From contig NZ_QPII01000001.1 of assembly GCF_003336675.1 (NCBI RefSeq), forward strand, positions 434,001 to 498,000: a DNA stretch of 64,000 bases. Reading direction: 5' to 3'. The translations under genes were made by a program, and so were the position numbers. Shown piece by piece: positions 58,784-64,000 of this stretch. Source of the stretch: Billgrantia montanilacus. Lineage in GTDB: Bacteria; Pseudomonadota; Gammaproteobacteria; Pseudomonadales; Halomonadaceae. The stretch's first letter is position 1; each line of letters opens with the position of its first letter. Below the pieces are notes generated by a model. That model ran no database searches and was not told the DNA's origin. It saw nothing but the letters and a program-made list of their open reading frames with translations.

Positions 58784-60061
58784 TCAATTCAAGATCCCCT
58801 CGAATGCCCTCGTCTGGCGTTCTTCTTCATCATGGACAATGTGTTCCTGTGCGTCGGGGTCCATGAAGTAGAAGGTCAGGTAGCCGCCGGCGCTGCGGTT
58901 GTAGATTGGCCGCAGGGAGCGCAGGAAATCGTCGAAGCGTGACTCACCGAAGCGTGCTCGATAGATTTCCATCCAGGCGAAGTACTGGTTGTCCTTGAGG
59001 AAGTCGGTGAACTGTTCTGAAGGTGCCAGATCACCGAGCTCGCTGGGATCCTCGAGTATGGCCATACCGAAATCGATCGCATCGTGGATGGTGCCGCCAT
59101 CGATCTCCTTGTCGTAGATGTCATAGCCCTGACGATGGACGATCTCCATGATCGGGACCAGATAGAGCAGGGCATAGTTCTGATAGTGGGTAGCGCGTCG
59201 TCCACGCTCCATTTCCAGCGGAAAGGCGCCGCGCTCGGTCATGTCGTGCAGTGCCGAATAGATGGCGCTGACGCCGAAGCGGAACATCTCGTCATCTTCG
59301 GTCAACACACCGACCATGGCAGCGTAGAGGGCGCGTCGGTAAAAGTGGTTATTGCAGCAGCTGCTGTCGGCCCCCTCGATCTCCATATGCACGCTTGCCA
59401 GGCGATTGAGCCAATCCTCGACACGCTCACGCTCCTCATGGAGGCCTTCGACCGTGGGGCGAACGACCGAATAGGCCATGCCGGCCGCGAAGATCATCGA
59501 CTCCAGGGAAAACCAGGCCTGGGGCTGAGTCCAGTGGTAGTGGAACTCGAGCAGCGCGTCATCCTGGGCCCACTGGTCGAGGAAACGCACCAGACACTCG
59601 GCATAGTAGTCGCTGCGGCTGGCGACATAGGCGCCGGCCAGCTCGGATACGGTATCCTCGAACTGGAAAAGCGGCTCGGTAGCCAGCTCCCAGGCCTCAG
59701 GGGTCGGGTAGAAGCCGGGGATGCGCATCCGCTCCGTAATGGTGGGTATCTCCAGGCGCTGCCTGCAACTGGGGGCGTAATTTGCCAGCTCCTCCCGATG
59801 CTGCAGCAGCAGGCTGTTTTCGGTCTCGTGGAGTAGTTCGATGCGTTCCTGGATATCGAAGTAGGAAGCATCCGGCCTCGTGACGGTATACTGGGAGAGG
59901 TCCAGCTGTTCGCGCTCTTCGAGGGTCAGCGCCTCGACCATGGAAGTGCCACTCATCGACAAGGCCAGACAGGCAAGCGAGCCTGTCAGTCTACGAAGAT
60001 TGGCAATACGTGTTTGACGTTCTTGTACTCGATAGAACATAGCGTTATCTGCCTCCTGCAT
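58784..60061 (-). CDS. AlgL-like alginate (polymannuronate) lyase, PL5-type
   Basis: A 425-residue protein with an N-terminal export signal (hydrophobic core about residues 25-42), so periplasmic or secreted. It has the alginate-lyase fold markers 'DSSCCNNHFYRRALYAAMVG' (the NNHxY active-site segment) and 'PLEMERGRRATHYQNYAL' (Arg/His/Tyr region). In alginate producers AlgL-type lyases clear polymer trapped in the periplasm. The start may be the ATG at 60040 (MFYRVQE). A paralogue lies at 63759-64000, beyond the PL14 and Sel1 genes. Confidence 0.82.
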   Translation of the reverse strand: MQEADNAMFYRVQERQTRIANLRRLTGSLACLALSMSGTSMVEALTLEEREQLDLSQYTVTRPDASYFDIQERIELLHETENSLLLQHREELANYAPSCRQRLEIPTITERMRIPGFYPTPEAWELATEPLFQFEDTVSELAGAYVASRSDYYAECLVRFLDQWAQDDALLEFHYHWTQPQAWFSLESMIFAAGMAYSVVRPTVEGLHEERERVEDWLNRLASVHMEIEGADSSCCNNHFYRRALYAAMVGVLTEDDEMFRFGVSAIYSALHDMTERGAFPLEMERGRRATHYQNYALLYLVPIMEIVHRQGYDIYDKEIDGGTIHDAIDFGMAILEDPSELGDLAPSEQFTDFLKDNQYFAWMEIYRARFGESRFDDFLRSLRPIYNRSAGGYLTFYFMDPDAQEHIVHDEEERQTRAFEGILN

Positions 60062-60103
60062 TGATATCGCTACTGCTGGCGATGGCCAGCTTCATGGTAA
60101 GGT

Positions 60104-61090
60104 TTATGGTGCGTAGATGCGGAAAGCCGCGAAGTCGACGGTCTGGTCGCGAGGCGTTCGCCATCCCTCGCCGGTGCCACCGAAGAAAGTGGAGAACATC
60201 AGTCCGTCTATGGCCACATCCTCCGTGGTCCGATAGGCGAGCCCCTTCCGTTCGAGCGTCGGTCGGCCATCGATCCAGACGCGGGCGATGCCATCATCCT
60301 TGCCGGGTGTATTGAGGATCACCTCCTGTTCGACGCTGATCCAGCGGCCCTTGGGAAAGGTCCAGGCGCCCCGCCCCATCGATTCACCCTCATGGTCCAT
60401 GATATAGGGGTAGAGTTCACCCTGACCCTCTTCGCGCCACATGAGTCGCATCGAGAAGCCGTTTTCTCCATCGACTTCGTCACCACCGCTGGGCGCTTCG
60501 GCGCCATACAGGCCGGGCAGCTTGCCTCCCTTGACGAAGTCGAATTCCGGTTCGAAGCGCACACGATAGTGTAGACAGGCACGGTCGTCGTCCTCCAACG
60601 CAGCTTCACGGGTATAGAACCCCATGCCACCTCGCGCTACGCCATCCTGGTCGGCGTCACTGGGTGAGGAACTGCCCTCGGGATAGAGGACGCGAAACCC
60701 GGTTTCGCCAAGCCCGGTGGCATGGATCGTAAGTAGTTTGACATTATTCTCCGTTCCCCAGTCTCGTTCTGAACCAAAGTCGTCGCGGATCGAGGCCTTG
60801 GCGGTTTCCTGATGCCGCAGGGGGCGAGGGCTGGCGGCAAGCGAATAGCGTTTGGAACAGGGCGTCAGGCTAGTGGATGTGTCACGATTACCGGCGGAAG
60901 CCTCCGTGGCGGCCACGCCAACCGACGTCGCTAGGCCAAGTGTCAGCCACAGTTTTCGCCTATCGAGAGCGCCCCTTGCCAGTGCCTCGGCAATTCTCTT
61001 GACCAAGGTGCTGGCACGCGGGTAACGACCGTCGGGCCGGCAGCCAGCCAGCCCGTCGGTATTTTCGCGATGGCTCTCAATCAACTGCAC
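60104..61090 (-). CDS. Polysaccharide lyase family 14-like protein
   Basis: A 328-residue protein with a long charged N-terminus, a hydrophobic segment at about residues 46-64 ending 'ATEASAG' (signal or anchor), then a beta-jelly-roll lyase domain. Conserved signatures are 'FDFVKGGKLPGLYGAEAPSG', 'FSMRLMWREEGQGELYPYI' and 'DGLMFSTFFGGTGEGW', which match the PL14/alginate-lyase group. Substrates in this family include alginate and related polyuronates. It overlaps the upstream Sel1 gene by 14 bp, indicating one operon. Confidence 0.8.
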   Translation of the reverse strand: MQLIESHRENTDGLAGCRPDGRYPRASTLVKRIAEALARGALDRRKLWLTLGLATSVGVAATEASAGNRDTSTSLTPCSKRYSLAASPRPLRHQETAKASIRDDFGSERDWGTENNVKLLTIHATGLGETGFRVLYPEGSSSPSDADQDGVARGGMGFYTREAALEDDDRACLHYRVRFEPEFDFVKGGKLPGLYGAEAPSGGDEVDGENGFSMRLMWREEGQGELYPYIMDHEGESMGRGAWTFPKGRWISVEQEVILNTPGKDDGIARVWIDGRPTLERKGLAYRTTEDVAIDGLMFSTFFGGTGEGWRTPRDQTVDFAAFRIYAP

Positions 61091-63719
61091 TAACGTCTAC
61101 CTCACCCGCCGCATCGGCGGCACTGTCATCGGTAAGCAGCTGTCGCAGGGTCTCGGCGGCAAGCTGGCCCTCGCTCTCGAAGACGTCATCCAGCCATAGC
61201 AGTGCCTGATCCTGATTGGCATGCTGCAGGCCGCGAGAGGAGAGATAGGCCTCGGCAAGGGCCAGGCGTGCGCTGGAATGGCCAGCGCTGGCGGCTTCAA
61301 CCAAGTAGTCGGCCCCTTTCTGGCGGTCCCGCTCCAGAATATCACCGCGAAGGTATTCGCGGCCAAGCGTGGCCTGGGCACCGGTATCACCCTGCTCGGT
61401 GGCCTCATTCAGCAGCTCGTAGCCATGCGCGATGTCCTGGGCGATGGCACCTTCGCCGCGAAGCTTGGCGCGCCCCAGGCTAGCGCTAGCCGCTAGGCTG
61501 CCGCCATCGCTCGCCTGTTCCAGCCAGCGCTCCGCTGCTTCGCTGTCCTGGTCCACACCTTCCCCATGCAGGTAGGCCTGGCCCAACAGATGAGCGGCAT
61601 GGGGGTTGCCTGAGTCGGCGGCATTGGTCAGGTACTCAAGGCCTCGCTCGACATCCTGCTCGACGTGATCGCCCAACAGGTACACCTCGCCCAGGTCGCT
61701 CTGGGCGCCGACGTGTCCTCTGGCGACGGCGGCCTCAAGATAGTCGATGCCTGCCGACATATTGCCATCGTCCATAAACATCCGGCCCAGGCTGGCGGCG
61801 GCACCGGCATGACCTTCTCCGTGGGCCCGCTCCAGCCAGTATCGGGCTTGCTCGCGGTCCTGGCCAACGCCCTGGCCATTCAGGTAGGCACGCCCCAGGT
61901 CGGCCATGGCGCCGGGGTGGCCGTCCTCGGCCGCGCTGATCAACGCATTGATATCGCCTTGGGCGCCACGATCCCGTTGCACATAGGTAAGGGCATCGTC
62001 AGCGGACTCGTGCCCCGTCTCCTGGGCACGGGTCAGCCAGAGAGTCGCCTGATCGAGGTCCGGTTCTACCCCGTTACCATGGCGATAGGCTCTGCCCAGG
62101 ACGACCATCGCATAGCCGTCACCCTGATTGGCCGCCTCCATCAGCATCTCAATGGCGCGGCTCGGATCCTGCCCGTCCAACGGCCCCTCCAGATAGGCCT
62201 CGCCAAGCTGGGTCATGGCGGTGGTGTCCCCGGCCTGGGCCGCCGCCTGCAGGAGCTCTTCGCCGCGGCTGGGATGGAAGGGTAGTGTTTCGCCTTCCAG
62301 GTAGGCCTCGCCCAGGAGACGCATGGCTCCGGCCTGGCCCTGGTCGGCAGCGCTGCGCAGCAGTTCTTCGCCGCGGGGGCCATTGGCCGGTACGCCGTGG
62401 CCTTCCAGGTAGGCGGCGCCCAGTTGCTGAGTGGCCCAGGGGTGGCCTGCCTCGTGGGCACGCTCGAGATAGTCGATGGCGATATAGGGCTGGCCGGCGA
62501 CCCGCTCGTCGTCCAGGTAGAGGGAGCCGAGCTGAGCCAATGCGAGAGGGTGATTTCGTTCAGCGGCCTGCTCGAGAAGCCCCATGCCCCGGGGAAGGTC
62601 GTTCAGGCCTCCCTGTCCCTCAACCAGCGCGCGGCCGAGGATGACCTGGGCATCGACAGATCCCGCTTCGATTGCCGAATTGAGCCAGCGCTCGGCTCGT
62701 ACCGGCTCTGGCCGTCCAGTCTCGGGTTCGAGCAAGGCGCTGCCTAGATGGACCATGGCGTCTATATCACCCCGTCGGGCGGACTCTTCGAGCAGCTCGA
62801 CGCCCTGGTTGAAGTCCCCGGCCTCCAGCATGGCCCGGCCCGCCTGAGCCAGGGCGGTATTGTCGCCGGCATCGGCGGCCTGGCGCAGCCAATGCAGGCG
62901 CTGGTCGGGTTGGTCGCCCAGTTGGCCGTCCGGCGCGTGGAGCGAGGCGAGCTGAAGCATGGCGCCGGTGTCCCCCTCCCTGGCGCGTGCCTCGAGTACC
63001 ACGGCATAGCGCTGGGCATAATCCATTGCGCGTGCGGGGTCCTCTTCCAGCCAGCCACCCGGGGCATAGGCATCGGCCAGGGCTTGTAGTGCACTCTCAT
63101 CGCCCTCTGATGCGGCCTCGGCATAGAGCTCGCGGGCAAGCTCGGGGTCGGCCTGCACTCCGTCACCGCCTTCGGCGAGTAGCCTGGCGAGCCTGGCCTC
63201 CGCATCGCGCCCGAGATTGGCGTTCTTGGCCTGCCAAAGGAGGTAATAGGCAAGTACGTCGTTGCGCTCGACGCCATCCCCTTCCTGATACAGTGTGGCA
63301 AGGTTCAGTGACGCGTGTCCCTGCACACTCGAGGGGCGTTCGATCGCCTGGCCGTAATAGTGGGCAGCCCTTGCGCCGTCTCGCTCGACGCCCAGACCCT
63401 GGTCGTACAGTTTTCCCATTTCGTAATAGGCAGGTGGTAAACCTCTTTCCATCAACGGCTGGAGCTGCTCAATGGCCTCGTCATAGCGCTCTTGCTCGAT
63501 GGTATCTTGGGTTCGATTGATACGGTTCCAGTCGTGGCTGGAAATATCGGCTTCCAAGCCACCATCGAACCAGGCCGCATACTCGGCCGGAACGGCCCGG
63601 GCATGATCCTGACCGGGCGGTTCCTGGGAGGTGGCGCACCCAGCCAGCGAGGCGACGACGATCAGTGAAGTGAAATACCGTGTTGAGGTCCTTCGAGTCG
63701 AGATCAGGGTTGTGTTCAT
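61077..63719 (-). CDS. Large Sel1-repeat lipoprotein
   Basis: An 880-residue protein with a lipobox 'VASLAGCATS' near residue 28, so predicted to be an outer-membrane or inner-membrane lipoprotein. The rest is more than 20 tandem Sel1-like (TPR-subtype) units of about 36 residues, with recurring forms such as 'AMRLLGEAYLEG' and 'AAHLLGQAYLHGEGVDQD'. Sel1 proteins scaffold assemblies; AlgK of alginate systems is a smaller Sel1 lipoprotein that helps the export complex. The context of lyases makes a comparable export role plausible but unproven. Confidence 0.85.
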   Translation of the reverse strand: MNTTLISTRRTSTRYFTSLIVVASLAGCATSQEPPGQDHARAVPAEYAAWFDGGLEADISSHDWNRINRTQDTIEQERYDEAIEQLQPLMERGLPPAYYEMGKLYDQGLGVERDGARAAHYYGQAIERPSSVQGHASLNLATLYQEGDGVERNDVLAYYLLWQAKNANLGRDAEARLARLLAEGGDGVQADPELARELYAEAASEGDESALQALADAYAPGGWLEEDPARAMDYAQRYAVVLEARAREGDTGAMLQLASLHAPDGQLGDQPDQRLHWLRQAADAGDNTALAQAGRAMLEAGDFNQGVELLEESARRGDIDAMVHLGSALLEPETGRPEPVRAERWLNSAIEAGSVDAQVILGRALVEGQGGLNDLPRGMGLLEQAAERNHPLALAQLGSLYLDDERVAGQPYIAIDYLERAHEAGHPWATQQLGAAYLEGHGVPANGPRGEELLRSAADQGQAGAMRLLGEAYLEGETLPFHPSRGEELLQAAAQAGDTTAMTQLGEAYLEGPLDGQDPSRAIEMLMEAANQGDGYAMVVLGRAYRHGNGVEPDLDQATLWLTRAQETGHESADDALTYVQRDRGAQGDINALISAAEDGHPGAMADLGRAYLNGQGVGQDREQARYWLERAHGEGHAGAAASLGRMFMDDGNMSAGIDYLEAAVARGHVGAQSDLGEVYLLGDHVEQDVERGLEYLTNAADSGNPHAAHLLGQAYLHGEGVDQDSEAAERWLEQASDGGSLAASASLGRAKLRGEGAIAQDIAHGYELLNEATEQGDTGAQATLGREYLRGDILERDRQKGADYLVEAASAGHSSARLALAEAYLSSRGLQHANQDQALLWLDDVFESEGQLAAETLRQLLTDDSAADAAGEVDVSAVD

Positions 63720-63758
63720 AATTATCCTCCGTGGATTACAGGCTGGCGACGCCGGTAT

Positions 63759-64000
63759 TTACTGTAGGTCCTGGCCCTGGAAGGCCTCGGTCCGGCGCCG
63801 GCTCTCGTCCATGAACGGTTGGTCCTGCACGTCGGGGGGCATGAAATAGAGCGTCATGTATCCCCCCGCGCTGCGGTTGTAGAGGGGGCGCACTCTTTTA
63901 ACTAAGCTGGCGGCTTGAGAATGTTCGTAACGTGTTAGATAAATCTCAAGCCAGGTGAAGTACTGGGGATCCTTTGTGAACCCGGTGTATTGCTCAAGAG
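63759..64000 (-). CDS. Second AlgL-like lyase (3' end only, cut by window edge)
   Basis: The last 79 codons of a minus-strand gene, ending at the TAA at 63761-63759. The visible part, with 'YFTWLEIYLTRYEHS', 'RPLYNRSAGGYMTLYFMPPD' and 'RRTEAFQGQ', aligns directly with the C-terminus of the lyase at 58784 ('YNRSAGGYLTFYFMDPD', 'QTRAFEGIL'). It is therefore a paralogue, upstream of the Sel1 gene in the same operon. The catalytic region is outside the window. Confidence 0.8.
   Translation of the reverse strand, partial: LEQYTGFTKDPQYFTWLEIYLTRYEHSQAASLVKRVRPLYNRSAGGYMTLYFMPPDVQDQPFMDESRRRTEAFQGQDLQ

Noticed and set aside
61077..63719. Periodic repeats considered as a CRISPR array or satellite
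   Set aside because: The periodicity of about 108 bp is codon-level Sel1 repetition in an open frame, with degenerate DNA repeats and no spacers.

Overview
The window looks like chromosomal DNA of a high-GC gammaproteobacterium, most probably a Halomonas-type member of the Halomonadaceae. That rests on protein resemblance and gene order: nudF-yqiB-cpdA, yqiA-parE-parC, cmoA-cmoB, epmB-efp-epmA, and psd...rsgA/orn-queG-nnr-tsaE-ami-mutL-miaA-hfq-hflX-hflK-hflC...purA are all blocks known from gammaproteobacteria. No database search was possible, so the genus is an inference.

Layout. 1-1.9 kb: 3' part of rsmC, then greB and a DUF4160/DUF2442 pair on the minus strand. 2.0-4.7 kb: a periplasmic TPR protein, then nudF, yqiB and cpdA. 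4.8-8.7 kb: cysD-cysN (sulfate activation), a terminator, and a chromate transporter. 9.0-12.4 kb: an App1-type phosphatase, a membrane Zn peptidase and an erythromycin-esterase-family protein. 12.3-16 kb: cmoA-cmoB (minus) and pgi. 16-22.7 kb: yqiA-parE, parC, serB and a TIGR02647 protein. 22.7-26.1 kb: an SDR enzyme, a BacNaV-type sodium channel, and an M4 protealysin-like protease with its overlapping emfourin-like inhibitor gene. 26.1-28.2 kb: leuA behind a leucine-rich leader peptide and attenuator. 28.4-31.3 kb: the complete EF-P beta-lysylation set (epmB, efp, epmA).

31.3-40.0 kb is an accessory catabolic cassette inserted between epmA and psd, which lie close together in the ancestral order. 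It holds an esterase, aldehyde dehydrogenase and iron alcohol dehydrogenase on one strand. Diverging from them are a GntR/FCD regulator, a complete ribose-type ABC importer and a DJ-1/PfpI protein. The ancestral block then resumes from psd through purA (40-58.7 kb). 58.8-64 kb (minus strand) holds polysaccharide-lyase genes: two AlgL-like lyases, one cut by the window edge, a PL14-like lyase and a large Sel1-repeat lipoprotein. This looks like the distal part of an exopolysaccharide (alginate-like) locus.

The most unusual feature is a family of about 110-nt intergenic elements. There are five clear copies (18.5, 20.9, 28.3, 30.1 and 43.8 kb) and one strongly diverged relative (41.0 kb). Each can fold as a closing stem plus two hairpins whose loops read AGGGAT or a close variant. 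The arms of hairpin 2 differ between copies yet always remain perfectly complementary. The five clear copies each lie 12-64 nt after a stop codon, in the sense orientation of that gene. Other non-coding signals are the leuA attenuator, a 22-bp perfect palindrome between rsgA and orn, a candidate GntR operator/promoter in the cassette, and several intrinsic terminators.
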